Positions 33,590 through 47,300 are shown, numbered from the stretch's first letter. The stretch: DNA of 64,000 bases from Scatophagus argus (GCF_020382885.2 NC_058513.1:12053641-12117640), one strand, 5' to 3'. Notes: a model not told the origin generated them from the letters alone. Made by a program: numbers and translations.

Positions 33590-34570
33590 TTTCCCTCCGC
33601 ACTGTTGTTTTCTAGTTTGTTTTCCACCCGTACTCCTCTGGCTGTCGCCGAGCGCTACAGCCACTTTCAAAGGCTCTGCTGTCACGCGCCGCCTTTGAGT
33701 CCCGTTTGAAATTTTAACGTACATGTTGTCAGGGTGCCGTCAGGAGTGATTGACAGGTCCGTCCCAGAGCAACACCGGGCTTGGCAGGCTGGCTGTCTTT
33801 TGTCAGAGGCAGCCGAGGAGAAGCAACAAAGGAAAGGAGCAGGGGAGGAAAAAACATACATAAATAAAACAAAACTGCTCTTACCCATTTCTCAATAAAG
33901 ACCAAATTAGATTAATCTTATGGCGGAGCAAGGCAGGCAGGCAGTTGTGAAAAAAGACTTGATATTTTCCCTGGCTTTGTTCCCTGCCATTGATGGTGCA
34001 CTGCTTAGACACCCTCTCAACAGGACACCAAAGGCAGCACAGCAAGAGTTGTATAAAGAGCCAGCTGTACATATTAATGTTCATTATCACCTGCCTTCAA
34101 TGCAGAGAAATTCCAAAGTACAGAGTTTGTCCTGGCCTCACCTTCGTTTGAAAATTGAGATGTGATGTTTGTAGCCTCGTCAGCCGCTGTGTTTTAAATA
34201 AAAAACTGGTGACCGCTTTGAATCTGGCTGGTAGGACGCACAAATGGATATACCTCAAAATGATGACATAAGTTTCCTGCATTAAAGGTGGATTTGGAGA
34301 GAATTTTGTGCCGGAAAAGTAAAATATTGTATATGTGAGAAATTGGTAATGTGTTTTCGATCGATACAGAAGACTCAACAATGCCAGGTTCAGAGATATC
34401 TGGCTGTCAACGCTTTCTCTCCAGCCCCCTCGCTGTGATTCAATCATTGATAGATAGGAGGGGTGTGTGACAACATAAAATCCATCCACTGCCTCTCCTC
34501 AATCTTCATTGCCAGTGACACATTTTATTCTGAAGCCCCCCGCCCAAAAAAAAACAACAATAACAACGAC

Positions 34571-34589
34571 AAAAAAAAAAAAAAAAAAA
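34571..34589. repeat. Poly-A run
   Basis: Nineteen A residues preceded by A-rich imperfect ACAACAA sequence. It could be a retroelement tail, but nothing recognisable lies 5' of it. Confidence 0.8.
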
Positions 34590-34880
34590 GACACAAGAAG
34601 CAAAGAAAACAGCATTTTTGTTTATAGTGAAATATTTCTTCGATATTTCAAAACATGCTTCTGTTGGACCTCTTAAATAATTACCTTCCTGTGAACACTT
34701 TATGGCTATTACGTCAGTCTCAGTTACAGGTCACCACAGCTTGGCCAGAGATGTTGTAATTTCCTATTTGGAGGTAAAAGCCACTGATTACTTGCTGCCT
34801 CTTCAGAAAATCCAAGAACAAAAGTGCAGGATGAAAATATTCAGTGTAACACACACTCTTTAAAATTCATATCATCTGTC

Positions 34881-35041
34881 AGTGTTGGGGTTGCAGGGCA
34901 GTATAGCTGGGCTCGAGGCCCACAGCAGCAAGCACCCGGTTTGCTAAAGTGTCTTTGAGCAAGACACTGAATCCTTGCCAGCTCCAGCCTGATCTCTGAC
35001 CTGCCTGCACAGCAAGCACAAAGACACATTCTCTGAATAAA
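34881..35041 (+). mobile_element. Fish SINE remnant ('GAGCAAGACACTGAA' core)
   Basis: The core AAAGTGTCTTTGAGCAAGAC followed by ACTGAATCC (34946-34974) is a hallmark of an abundant tRNA-derived SINE group in teleosts. Upstream, GGGTTGCAGGGCAGTATAGCTGGGCTCGAGGCCC resembles a decayed tRNA-like head with a box B-type segment; downstream is a variable tail ending in an A-rich stretch. It is non-coding. The family was recognised from memory, not searched. Confidence 0.6.
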
Positions 35042-38000
35042 ATCAAAAATAATGAGAAAAGAAATGTAGGTTCACGAGGAAGTTGTGCAGAAGTTTGTTT
35101 GAACAGTGCAATAGAGCAGAGATGATTGATTCAGTAGTATACATGAAAATGAGGGCATTAACAAGCCTCGCCGCTTTGAAATATCAAGGACATTGTCGTC
35201 CCATCTCCCCGTTCGTACAAGTACAGCTCCGTGGAAAAGGGAGTTGAACAACATCAGCCACAGGAACTGGAACAGCAAAGTACAACTGTAGACCCAGTGT
35301 TGAGCAAGCTGTTCCTGTCAGTCCGGGCCGATGATTATGACATGAAGTGTGCACGGGCCGCACATTGAGATATAAACAGATGCAGAAGAGTGAGGCGCGC
35401 TGCGAGAAGACCTTGAAGCAGTTTCAGCTCTAAAAGTGAACGTGAATTGAGGGAAAGGCCTGCTTATGTTGAGCTCCGCCAGGGTTTCTTACAATGAAAT
35501 GACTTAATTTTCAGTTCCTGCATCTTCCTGTACATAAACAGAAAAAAAAGATCTTTATTTTATGTTGTGTTTTTATGTTAGGAGTTTGTCCTTTTGGCCC
35601 CCGTGTTGCAACCCGCCAAGTAAATAATTCCCTGGAATTAGGTGTTTTTACAGATCCATCTATGTCAGCCGCAGACAACTTGTGTCAACAACTATAGATT
35701 TGAATCAGTGGGGAAAGTGTAAGCCTTGTAAAGAGCAGCGGTTTTGGTTGTGAGGAGTACCGCACATGATGGGATGAGTGACTTTCACTCACTCGCTGAA
35801 AGGTTAGGCTGTTCCTTCTGACGGTATCTTTTTAAAGGAAAACATGTCTGCTGTTTGATAACTGCTTGACATTTGACAGTCTTTTCAGACCAATCAGACA
35901 AGTTTTCTTTTATTTTTTTATGTTGGCCATCTGGAGAAGCAACAACAAGGAAAAAACATACAGCATTGTCACTTTCCTCAAGCCTTTCAAAGACAGACTT
36001 TCACCCCAGCTATCAACATCAGATACCACGAGTGCCGTGCTCATTTTTTTTTCCTTTCATTTGTGTTTATTTTTCTCTTTTTCGGACTAGCCCGGTCTGC
36101 TGAGACCTCAATGCTACCATCAGAGCTGAACTCAAGAAAAATCGCTTTCCAGTGTCAAAAGTGTCGACCACCTGACCTTACTGCAGTATTGCCACGATGT
36201 GAACCTTTTCTGCACTTCTCTGCAGCTCAACTGGCTGCACTGAACGCTCTGTTTTTTCCCTTTGGGGCATTGTCGCTATATCTTTCTTTATAGTTTCAGA
36301 ATGTGTTCTACTGTAAATTATCAACTGTATGTTATCTTGGAGGAAAAGCGAAGAGCTGGAGGGAAGCAACAAAGCCACCAGTCTCTCTGGTTACATAATT
36401 CATGTCAGCCATATTCAAATAAAATTTATCACATTGTCAATCATCGAGAAGCAAACGTGTGTGTGTGTGTGTGTGCAAGAGCGCTGATAACTCTGAAGTG
36501 ATAAATTAATAACATCCTACCATGGGAGCATGTGAATGAGTGTGTTTAGTCATTCTGTTTGACAACAGAAGGAAACGGCCTATTCCGTGGGGTAGAAATC
36601 AAATTTCACACTTTTCATAGATATTGTTCCCTCCTCCAAATGTTTAAAATATGGAGTCTTGCTCTGGTAGGGAAGTGGCACAAACAGTACTTTGTACTGA
36701 AGTAACTTTTGTTTGGCCATAAACCAACAGAACATTTTCTCAAGGAGAAAGACAGTAAGTGGTCTGAATGTCCTTGGTTAAAGACAGAATTGTTTATTGA
36801 TGAAAACATTGGTTCATGACTTTTGAATAAATTGGAGAACCTTGAAAATAAAAGAAGCGCCATATGCTTGTTTATATTTCTCTTTACAATTATCCTTACA
36901 GGACATTTCTCTTTGTTGTCATCTCAAGGATACTGTGGACGTTTTTAAACAAATAATATGCATGATTTCACCTGGCGGACTTGTAGAAGCAAACTTCAGA
37001 GCTCTAATGGTCAGCAATTTTGTCAGATAAATTGAAAGAAACACGGTGATGTATTTAATGACACGCACTTGCATGTGCTCACACACGCCCTCAGAACCAG
37101 CACCGTGCTGTACCAGCCGCCCCACACCTGCTCTCCAGTAAAGCTCTGCCTCTTTATGATCCGTCTATAGAGGACCATCTCCCAGAATGCATAGGCTTTA
37201 ATATGTGAGGAGTGACTGAATGGATGATTAAAAAAGCAAACAAACAAACGAAAAAAAAAAAAAGACTGAGAGACAAACAGACTTCACCGCTGATTTCAGC
37301 TCTGAAGTCAGCCAGCCAGCCAGGTGTCGAGTGTTTGGGAGATATCGTTTGAAAAACTTGTAAGAGCCGAAGAGAGGGAGTGACTGATTGGGACTCTTGA
37401 GCGATTAGGAATAAGAACAATGTGCCACGGATAAACAAGCCCTCACATCTCAAAACTGGAAGTCTAAAATGTTGTGCTTTTGAAAATCTTTTTTTGTTTT
37501 TTGAGAAATAAGATGAGCCTCCCTCTCATCGGCATGGAAAGCATGTGTTCTCAGTATGCGTATCGGCGCAGACAGCCTACCACCATATGCACCCTCTACC
37601 TACTCCATTCTGTCCTGCTTTGCACAAGCGCGCTGATAGATGCGCCGCTGCTGTCTAAACGGAGGCATGCCAAACAACTCATTCTCTTTTTCCCTTTTCG
37701 TTTCCTTTTGTGTAGGGCCAATCTGACCCCTGTCTTGCACCAGGTGTGTATTTCCTTGATCCCGCTCTCCTTCAACCCTCCCCTTCATATTTACACCCCT
37801 GCCGCCCGCAATGAATGATTCACTTGGAGAGGCTCCCTTCCTCCATCAGAAAGCTTTGCAACTATACGCTGCAGCCCAGCCTCCATTTCTCTGATCTCAC
37901 TATGTTGTGTAACGCTTGAAAAACCCTTGCGTTCTCGTACTTGTGTTTCTTTTTTTTTTTCCACGCTCCCTCTCTTGCTCTTTCTCTGAGTTACATTCAG

Positions 38001-39560
38001 TATTGACTGTTTATGCTTTTTAATGTTGTGGAGAGGGCCCGGGGCTTGCGGATGGGGGAAAAGCGCTCTTCTTGACACACTTACGCCCCCGTAGTGAACT
38101 CTAGCTCCCAGCACTCTAGCAAGTACACAGACCTTCTTCTTTTTCCTCTCCCTCCCCTCCTCTGTCTCTTTCGCTCCCTCTTTCTTTCTACAACTGGGAG
38201 CTTCTCTGAACATCAGCACCCCGTGTTGCTCCACTCCAAAGATCACCTTATGGAAGATTAAGATGCTCAAATGCTCAAGCAAAATATTTACACAATAACC
38301 CCCCTTTTGCATCAAAGCAGAGGCAGTGGAGTTGAGTGGAGTGATCTCAGGGGGGTGTTAGAGGGCGCCAGAGAGAGCAACAGTCACCTCTGAGCAGAGA
38401 AGGCCTCGGTCAAACCTGACAGGGAACAAAAGTGATCTCTCCATCTTTGGGTCCTCCATGTGTCTTCCATCTGCCAGCCCACCTTCAGATCCCCTTTTGA
38501 CTCATACTCCTTTTCAAACACTTACTTTACCGATCGATGGGCTGCAATCTCTCCAGCCCAGCTGTGATGAGGAATGGCTATCGCAGATGACGCTTAATAC
38601 GTCTTAAATAGTTATTTGTCTGCTGGTATATTTAACTTTCTTTTTATCTGGCTGTCGGAATACGTTTCTTCCTTTGTCAAGACACTTCATTTTGTGTGGG
38701 TATTCTCGGTGGGACAGTGTAGAGAGAATTTGCAGCATAAGTATACAATGAAGGCAGACCGGGGAGATATATGTTGACTGCTGTAGGCAGTGCGGGTCAG
38801 CCAAGAGTCTTGAAGAAGTCTCTGGACTCCCTCTGCACAGCTAGACAGCAAACGGGATTCTCAATTCAACGCAAAGTGTCGTCGTATGCCTGCAGCTAAT
38901 ACAGAGCGACAGCTAGCCGCTCACTGAAAGGCCGGTGTGTGCTCTTTGTGTCGGCGCTGATACTCGTGATGGCCATCTTAACAGTCTCCAGTAAGCGTGG
39001 GCAGCACATGTATTATGACTGGATTTTCTTGTGTGTCCCTACTGCTTTGATATCCAGTGATTGACTCCTCACTGGCATTTTCAAGAAAAAAAAAAGGAAA
39101 CTTCAAGTCCCGTTCATCTTTCAAGTCTCGTTCATCTGCTTAAAGAGCATTTCATGGTCAAAAATTGCATTCAGGCGCCTCTTGTTCTAGAGGCAGCCAC
39201 TAATAGAGTCAGTTTGAAGGCTGTTTGGAGTGTGTTTAATGAACACTGGTACACAGTCAGATCCATCAGCGCTGGCTCTTTGGCGGTGACAACCAGATCC
39301 TGTAATGTCGATGTTTGGAGATAATGCTACAAATTAAACAAGTACATCTGTCCCATTGTGCCCACAAGGGAATATACGTTACAGTTCACGAAACAATGAA
39401 ATACAACTCCATCCCAACATGTGACCAGATAGATAGCTGTGATAAGAAACACTAAATGGAACTCTAATGTGAAAAAAGCCAGGGTCTGTTTCTACTCCTT
39501 AATCACAGAGCCCGGTGACAGACCAAAGAGGATGCTTTCACCGTCAGACAAAGGAAGAGA
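35042..39560. other. Non-coding tract, no gene seen
   Basis: Unique DNA with a GT run near 36459-36474 and scattered poly-A or poly-T. Frames such as 37791-38315 on the minus strand are open because of low-complexity AG-rich sequence. Nothing else is supported. Confidence 0.45.
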
Positions 39561-39568
39561 GAGACGTG

Positions 39569-39570
<2 letters not shown>

Positions 39571-39623
<53 letters not shown>
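39571..39623. repeat. (GC)(AC)n microsatellite, longest in the window
   Basis: A short CGCGC lead passes into about 24 AC repeats. Alternating purine-pyrimidine DNA of this length can adopt Z-form; that is a general property, not shown here. Confidence 0.9.
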
Positions 39624-39625
<2 letters not shown>

Positions 39626-39919
39626 CTCCATCCCTTGCACCCCTCCTTTTTCTGCTAAAGGAAGACATCATTATGAGTAAATGACATGAGGCGGTTGGTT
39701 CTGTTCCACTCCTGGCCCCCCAAGGACTCTTTTGCCCCACTGTGTAGCCTGTTCCCATCCTGCTTTGCTGCTGGCCACAGGCCTTCAGAAGCTCAGGCTC
39801 GGGCTGCAACTCAAAGAGATGGACGCTCGCACATTATTGATTGGACACTCGATAAAAGGTCATGGGGGCCCTCCTCTGCTGTGGGGTCCAGCGCTGTGAG
39901 TAAGCCCCTCTCCATCCAG

Positions 39920-39946
39920 CCACACACACACACACACACACACACA
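39920..39946. repeat. (CA)n microsatellite
   Basis: CA dinucleotide run, about 300 bases beyond the previous one. Confidence 0.9.
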
Positions 39947-40109
39947 TGCACAGAGCACTGTCCCCTGCATCAGCCACCTGGGGGATAAGCAGAGCTTGCA
40001 AACAAGCTAATCATCCTCTCCCTTTTCTCTCTCTTTTTCTCACACACACAGACGCACACAACAGCTCCTGAGTGGCTGACAAATGTCAGAATGGCTTGTA
40101 TGGGATTTT

Positions 40110-40245
40110 TAAGAAAATTATTTATTAATTGAACTGGTTAATTAGGTCCCTGAGGCTTGCACGCTAATTGAGAGCCACAGAGTTGGCGAGGCAAGAAAGC
40201 CAAAACAAAAGCGATGGCTCAAACAAATAGACAAGCGCTTGAGAA
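40110..40245. promoter_or_regulatory. Candidate homeodomain-site cluster
   Basis: Three homeodomain-core matches lie within about 50 bases: TTAATT (40125-40130), TTAATTAG (40138-40145) and CTAATTG (40164-40170), in unique non-coding sequence. Regulatory function is inferred only. Confidence 0.25.
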
Positions 40246-42160
40246 CTGCTAACTCTCACACTCGACACACACACGCAAACGTACACATACACACAGTCAC
40301 CCATAAATTAACGAAAAAATAAACAAACAACTGTTTACATTTTTTTTTTCTTCTTGGGCTTCCCCTTTTCCCCGCATAATTTTGTGACCTGCCAAATGTT
40401 CTCCTCTTCTTGATGTTGCAGCGATGGAGAGAGACGCACAGCCACTGAAATCTGCCACATTGCACAAAGCATCTGTCTCCACACAGCACCCCGCATTCAT
40501 TAAGTTTGCACCAATTAGCAACCACAGCTCATAGCACAAACATCCATTTGTGCCTCCCACTTTGAAAAATCTTCCTAAAGTGAGTGTGTCCCTCAATATG
40601 CCCTTGTGTCACCCAACTTTATCTTCACAAAGTCTCTTTTTCTTGCATAATTAGAGAAGAAATCCATTTCTTCTCCTCTCTTCTCTCAGGCTCTGTCTTT
40701 GTCCCTTTTTATATCGCGCTCGAGTGCACCTTGAGAGCGAATGTGCTTTTGTCAAGAAATCACACCAAGGTTGTCTGAAAGACTTATGAGATGGAGTCAT
40801 AGGCGGAGGTTGGTTCAGGGACCAGAACACAGAGAGAGGCGCGCTGACACTTCGACAGTTACACCTGTTTCAACAATTATCCTGCTCTCTGATAAGAGCT
40901 GAACTCCTTGGATGTGTGCTTCGTCGAGTTAACCGAAAGTTTTCATTGGTGACAAAGTCTTGTGTATTCTAACTTCCAAGCCTCAGTTTCGTAGCATTTG
41001 AGGGTAGGGTTATTGTGAAGGGAAAAGAAAACTAGCTGATGCTGAACATTATAAATAGATCTATAAACCTTTTTGTATTTTAATTTAAAGTGTAACGTGG
41101 GAGCATAATATTTTGATCTGCGGAGCAGACTTAAAAGACACATGGAGTTTAATTGGTAACCTCACTACAGCATTGATGCTCCATGTCAAATAGCAGATCA
41201 TTTAGTGACTTCTGGTTAACGACCATGTTGACAGTGAATATATGGGTCTAATTGTGTTTAATAAGGTGTATATTTCAAATTAAAGTGGGTGACTTAATTT
41301 GGTGCATCCTGTTGTTTCAAATTCCGTGTGTACAGTGCATATATACTATGCTACATACATTTTCATTTATTGGAACACATATAAAGGACACTTTGAGGGT
41401 ATTAGCATGTTCCTGATTTGGAATCCGGCATTAGCCGCACACATTGTAATTCTAAACATCGTAGCATGTTGCAGTCTCTACAAAAGGTCAGTGTTTGATT
41501 TCAGGGGTAATTTTGAAGCCCTTTAAAGCAGTCCTCCTTAACATTCAGAAGCATACATGACCCCAGCAGCTAGAGCACTATCACATTATGATTACCCGCT
41601 TAACACCATTGCATTGTGAAATATGCCACCCCCCCACACATACTCTCCTCCCCAAGTACACTCTGCCTCTGACCCACATTTTCTCGCTCTTGGGGGACCG
41701 CTTGCACTCTGTCTCGGAAGGGAGAGTCAGATGATGGGTCACCAGGGTCAGATGCTATTGAGCGATGCTTCAAATAAATGTATGAATAAATTACTTGATA
41801 AATGAACGGCTGGACTGAAATCACTGGAGGAAACCAAAGATTTGAACTTTATCGAGTAGTTGTAGAGAGAAAGAAGAAGAAGAAAAAAATCAGTATGAAA
41901 CTGTTCTCTTTTCTCGGTTTGGAAGCTTATGATTTAAATTTCTCAGCAGAAAAGCACAGTTTTGATTCCTTAATGAAAAGCTCAACTGAAAGTCTGATAT
42001 TGAAGCTGAATGTGTAGTTGTCGAGAATATGCAAAAAAAAAAAAAAATTAAATTTGTTCTTTAGTTTCAGTTTGATCAGCTGAATTCAATGGCCTTGGTA
42101 AAGAAGTCAAACCGTTGTGGAAAATAAAGTCAAGGCAAACATTTATGACCCTTAAATCAT
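40246..42160. other. Non-coding tract, no gene seen
   Basis: No recognisable exon, repeat or RNA. Open frames are short and unlike known proteins. Confidence 0.45.
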
Positions 42161-42167
42161 AACATCT

Positions 42168-42478
42168 CCTTACCGCAACGCTGGAGCTCAGACGTCTGGA
42201 GGGAGCAGAGCTGTTGCTCCTTCGCGTCAGGAGGAGACAGTTGAGGTGGTTCCGACATCTGATCAGGATGCCTTCTGGCTAGAGGTTGCCTTTCTTTGAA
42301 GGTTTTCTGGGCATGTCCAACTGGTAAGCAGACCCCAAGGTAGACCCAGAACATGCTGAGATTATATATCTCATCTGGCTCAAGAAAGTCTCGAGATCTC
42401 TTAGGACGAGCTGGAAAAGTCTGCTATTAACAGGACCTAACCTCAAATAAGTGGCAAATGAATGGATGGATGGAAGGC
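42168..42478 (+). mobile_element. Degenerate 3' end of a non-LTR retrotransposon
   Basis: The plus strand decodes, through stops, to a decayed version of the LINE C-terminal tail: RRRQLRWFRHLIRMPSG (around 42220-42282), then an ARTG-RPRGRPRTRWRDYI-type segment (GACCCCAAGGTAGACCCAG, CTGAGATTATATATCTCA), then the 3' end ACCTCAAATAAGTGGCAAAT and GAATGGATGGATGG. In intact fish elements this part reads '...GGATAAGCGGAAGAAAATGGATGG'. Only the 3' tail is present, as expected from 5'-truncated retrotransposition. It is inactive. Confidence 0.65.
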
Positions 42479-43900
42479 ACAACATACATACAATTGAGTC
42501 CAAATCAAGACAGGTCCAATTACAATGTCTTGTTACAATGGCATTGCTTTTTGGTATTTTTGACCCTGCAAACAAAATAAAAGCTTAATCAGTACAAAGT
42601 CGCCAAAAATATGCAGGCAACTGAAAGACAGAAAACATTATAGGCCAGGAAGTGTACACAGCACAGTTTCCTTTACCCTTCAGGGCTTTGGAGTCCCTGA
42701 ATCCAAATGTATGATACAGATCTAGTCGTTCGGCCAGTGCAGCTTGTCAGTCATAGAGTTGTTGATTCATTCCTGTCCCACATCTGTGGCTGGCAGAAGC
42801 ACAAGGAGATGCAACAAAAACACCTGAAAAACTTTGCTCCTGTGGAAATGTTGACGGTACCATAGCACACGGCAGTGAAAGGTGCTTATAAACAACTAAA
42901 CTGAACCTGGAATCCATAAAAGATGAGTTGTAAACCCAGCTCAAGTTGCAATATATTTATGTGTAAAATGAGTGCAGCTTGTGCGCACGTTGCCAACTCA
43001 AGTTCCATCTCTGACCTCGAGCCCAGCCTACACTATAGTGTTGCATACAGTTGGTATAATATGCAGGAAGAGGCCAAGATTAATGGGGCAAACAGTAATG
43101 GCAAACTGCCAACAGCAGGAAGGTTCTCTCCGCGGGCCCAACAATTACCATATGGAAAGTAATTATATAAGTGCAGTATTCTATTTTGCATCATTTACAG
43201 CTGTCTTTTCTCTATTTGTTGGGGCATGTCCAGTGTAAACATGTAGATCACAATCTGCCCGCTTCTCTTCCTCTGTGGTAAATTTAGAAAATTAATAAAA
43301 ACTAAAATAAAAAACAAAAACGAAAATCCACAGAAGACCAACAGAAATATTAAATTAATAGAACAAACAGGGTTTTTATATAGATACCCATAACTATGAA
43401 TAAATTGAATTTAGAGTCAAATTGTTTACTTTTTTTATTATTTCTCTCTTTTCGTGCACAGAACTCTACCAGTCCAAACTGTCTTTAAAAATTTCAAGCT
43501 AGATTGTCTTAATGTACTAATGGAATACGGGGAGATTTTCACATTGTCATGATCACAGAGTCACTGACGTGTGATCTTTAAAAATATATCTCATGTTTTT
43601 ATCTCAGTGGTCACACACACTGAAATAAGAGGAAAAAAGGATAAACAAAAATCTGTCCTGTTTCAGCATGACATTAGCCACAGTGTCATATATTGCCTTG
43701 TGCAAGCACAAACGATTTAAGGCTGTGCTGTGACTGTGGCTTTAGTTGATGCAAAAAAAAACAAACCCTCTGCACAGCAAGGCCCAGCAGTCCCAATTCC
43801 CCTCAGACTGGCACAGATCGATTGCTGGTTGTTATTGACATGACACCTGCCGAGCCTGGCTTTAAGCTATCGAAAACCGATGTGGCAGATCAAAAATAGG
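42479..43900. other. Non-coding tract, no gene seen
   Basis: Unique AT-rich DNA with A-rich patches around 43280-43330. Nothing else supported. Confidence 0.45.
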
Positions 43901-43924
43901 ACGCCAGCTTTCATGTTTGTAAAC

Positions 43925-44330
43925 AGTATCGATTTGCATAATAACCTTAAAAATTAGTTCCCTGGATTAGGCAAGGACAAACCTGTTTCAGCGTTTGTTA
44001 TGATGCTTGCAGCATATGCCTAATTAGAGAAAAAAAAAAGGCAGAGGCTGTGATCGGCTTGAAAAACAGGCTGTGATCGGCTTGACAAGTCGGTGCATCG
44101 CTGTCAACACCTTTTGGTTTGCCACTGTTAATGAAAGCCATTTTCCATTAAATAATAAAATAAAAACACACCTCTAGACTTCTCGGCAGACAAAAGCGCT
44201 GATGCGTCACTTTTACACGGATGCAAATTATTGCTGCGTGTCACAATCATTTATTCATGAGGAGTCCTTCTATCTCTTGGCGGCTTTACCTGCGCCATGG
44301 ATGTGCTCCATCGTGCCACAGTGCTGAGAG
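43925..44330. promoter_or_regulatory. Candidate regulatory block with two octamer sites
   Basis: ATTTGCAT (43932-43939), followed by AATAA, and a perfect ATGCAAAT octamer (44221-44228) flank a 23-base tandem duplication (44045-44085) in unique, non-coding DNA. The first is near a composite POU-SOX site but the SOX half is imperfect. Function is inferred from motifs only. Confidence 0.28.
44045..44085. repeat. Two-copy tandem duplication, 23-base period
   Basis: AGGCTGTGATCGGCTTGA occurs identically at 44045-44062 and 44068-44085, separated by AAAAC. Exact identity suggests a recent duplication. Confidence 0.9.
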
Positions 44331-47300
44331 AGATGTCAGCCTCCAGGAGTGACGAGGAGACAGATGTACCAAAGAAACAACACAAGCACTACTCGCTTTC
44401 ACCAGACGGGTCCAGTTTAAAAGCACTGAATTATGTATCTTAGCGGCTGACACAATCACAGAATGACTTGTCAGCCTTGAATATCTCCATTTCCCGTCTC
44501 AGACTAAGCGTGACCTTGTAGGCGGCCAAGGAGCATTGATTAGCTGCAGATGCCCACAGATGTACACCCAGTGGCAATTATAATGACATTTACAGAGAGG
44601 TCGTTAACTGCTGGCACCATCAACTTCCTGCTTGTGCCTATAATAAGGAGATTACTCACATAACAGTACCTGAAAATAAACCTGCAATTCTATAATTGTT
44701 GGGTATTTGAATACTTTTGCTCTCCAGTGCTGCAACATACAGGCATCACAACAAAAGATGCTGCAAGGCAAAGATGAAGGCGCCTTCCATTTCAACTCCC
44801 AGTTGTGGACATTTTTTTGTATAATCCATTGCAACAACATTCCTGCAGCAGGAATTCCCCAGTGAAAAATGCACAAGATTAAAAAAAAACAACAACACAA
44901 GTTTATGGAAAAATAAAGGGCTAGTGGTGTCTGACAAGCCTTTAAATCTAGGACAGTCATCCCAAAGAGGAATGCACATACTCATTGCAGGGACATAAAA
45001 GCAGAGTTTTAGCTGTGCTATGGGGGCGATGGAGATGGTAGGCCATTAGCTGGATGCCGTGAAGCCTGTGAAGACTTCAACAACGGCCCCCATGTTTGAA
45101 AAATGTTGCACCGGTTTTCATACTTTTTCTACAAGAGCCAAACATATTTATTCTGGACACGCAAATTCAGAGTGTCAGAAAAGACTCGCGGCACTAGATC
45201 ACGGCTGCCGGATACCTCATTCAGGCGATGTTTTCAAATTCTTCTTCTGTGTGCCTGAAAATCAAAGGTCAACGCGTATACATGTCCTAGCGAGATAACC
45301 ACATGAAGAACAGACATGCTGCACACGTAGATGTTGAAATAGAAAAGGAAAGCGAGAAAAGAAAGAAGCACAGCGACATTCGGCTAAACCTCATGAGTGG
45401 ATGTGGCAGATAACCACAGTCAGAATGGTTCTCCCAGACCCAGCTTCAGAAAACAATACCATATGTGCGAGCTTATTTACGAAGTGCTGACACTACGGCC
45501 TGAAAGAATTAGTATTCTGTTAGGTAAATGTTTTCCTCTGGGCTCCGTCTTTGCAACAGCTTACAGATGTTTCAGCCATGCAGAGAAGGCAAGGCTTTTC
45601 CCACCACGGCATGAATGAAAAAGCATGTTGAAGGTTTTTGCCCCAGCCAAGCTCGGAGAGTGATCTACAACTTATACTCTGGTGCGCTTCTCTAAGTACT
45701 ACCTCCTGCACCGGCCAAGGTTTCATCTGACACAGACGCTGTTTAGTGCTGCTTCCATGGACTCCAGTGCATATTGTTAGACACAGATTTGTCAGGCTGG
45801 CGACTCTCCAGCGACAGATGTACTCACAGCAGTGCAGTAAAAACAGGACTTAAACCACACCGCACAGGAGCGCAAAAAATAATGTTAAATGCATCAGAAG
45901 TGAGTTCATAAACTTGCGTATAGTAACTAATTTCTGTAGCGATAGAAGAAGTGTTAATGGTGAAAAAGCTCAGCTGTTTTCCGTGTCTGTCTGTCTCTTC
46001 CTCTCACCGCTGAGGAGTTGTAAAAGCAAACGGAGCCAATCTTGTTTACAAGGAGTAGCGTAGGACCAGCTGACTGCAGTGGCTGCTCAGCCCCAGCCTT
46101 GACTCCCATTTACTAGTGTAACGAACCGTCAGGGAGGGGAGGGAGGCAGAGGAAAACATTGTTATCAGCAGGCCAGATAAACCCCCTCCAGAGGTAGCAC
46201 TGATAGAGAGGCAGCCCCGCCGCTGGGCAAATAGAAAGATCCTATCTGGTCCTTGCACTGAGCCGGCCAATCAGCCCAGCAGAAGCACTGAGGCTTACTC
46301 GAACGGGGGCGATGTGTGGAGAGAGGAGACCAGACCATCGCCAGGTCTGCTCCTCTTTTCAAATGAACTTTTAGAGAAGAAACTGGATCTCAACCATCTT
46401 GTAGAGATGCCTGAGAGGAGAGAGGTCTTGGCTGGAGTTGCAGGGCTCTGGGTTGGCTGACGCTGGTGTGGGTCAGGTTGGAGTTGAAACAGAAAGGCTT
46501 GAGTTTGGATCTTTCAATCTAAATCCTGTGTTCTGGTCACCATCTCCAACAGCAGAACTAGTTTGCAGACACAAAATGGTCCTCATTATAGTACCTGGTG
46601 TGCTGACTGACTGACATCAGCTCTGTGATCAATAATAATTGCAGATCAGCAAGATTTAATATCGATTCTTGGTATTTTTCCCTTCTCTGGATGCAAATGG
46701 ACGTCGCTGGTGACATCTGCTCAACCTTCTTCTCGTATGTTGACATTGACTGTCAACACTCAAGCAACCAAAACTGATGTGAATTGCAGGTTTTGATGAG
46801 ATTAGTAATGATATCAATTCACCAGCTTCAGTCGAGGGCCTCCAGTTTATTATCACTCCTGCAGAACTTCTGTTATACTACTTTTCAAGGCAGACTTTGT
46901 ACCGCTTGTATTTCTGAATATGGAAAACACACATTTTGAGGCTTTAAATTTACTGCACTCAATTTTATGATGTTATTCCATCATCCTTTCTGTGATTGTC
47001 ATTTTCCAAGTTGCTCGATGGTATCTGTGTTTCACTTTTCATTTCTGAGTAATGGCTTTTGTGTATGTCCTGATGTCTTTTGATTGAACTTAAATTTCTT
47101 CCTCTCTTGGTGATACTGGTACAGTACCAAAATTGGGGGTTGCGTGATTTTTTTATGATTAATTTGTTTTTAAACCTCAAATTATAGAAATCAATAAGAA
47201 ATATTTCGTAACGTAAAATATCTTACAGCTTGTCTTTTTGCTTTCTTTCAGTCTGTCATTTACATTTTTTCATGTTCTCTCTCCAGGTTACAGTCATTTT

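Larger units (their letters stand above)
30591..34880. other. Non-coding tract, mostly unique sequence
   Basis: No gene is seen. It contains the simple repeats listed separately and a CTCF-like motif at 32207-32218. Open frames are short and mostly arise from AC, CT or A-rich DNA. Confidence 0.45.

Noticed and set aside
37081-37110. Possible REST/RE1 silencer element (TCAGAACCAGCACCG)
   Set aside because: The left half fits, but the right half deviates at key positions, so the match is too weak.
37791-38315. 174-codon minus-strand frame
   Set aside because: Rich in Lys, Arg and Glu from AG-rich low-complexity DNA; no domain and no splice signals.
38350-38372. Additional CTCF-like site (TTAGAGGGCGCC)
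   Set aside because: The 5' CCA part of the core is absent, so the match is too weak to list.
39571-39623. CRISPR-like or telomeric repeat
   Set aside because: It is a plain AC microsatellite without spacers or TTAGGG units.
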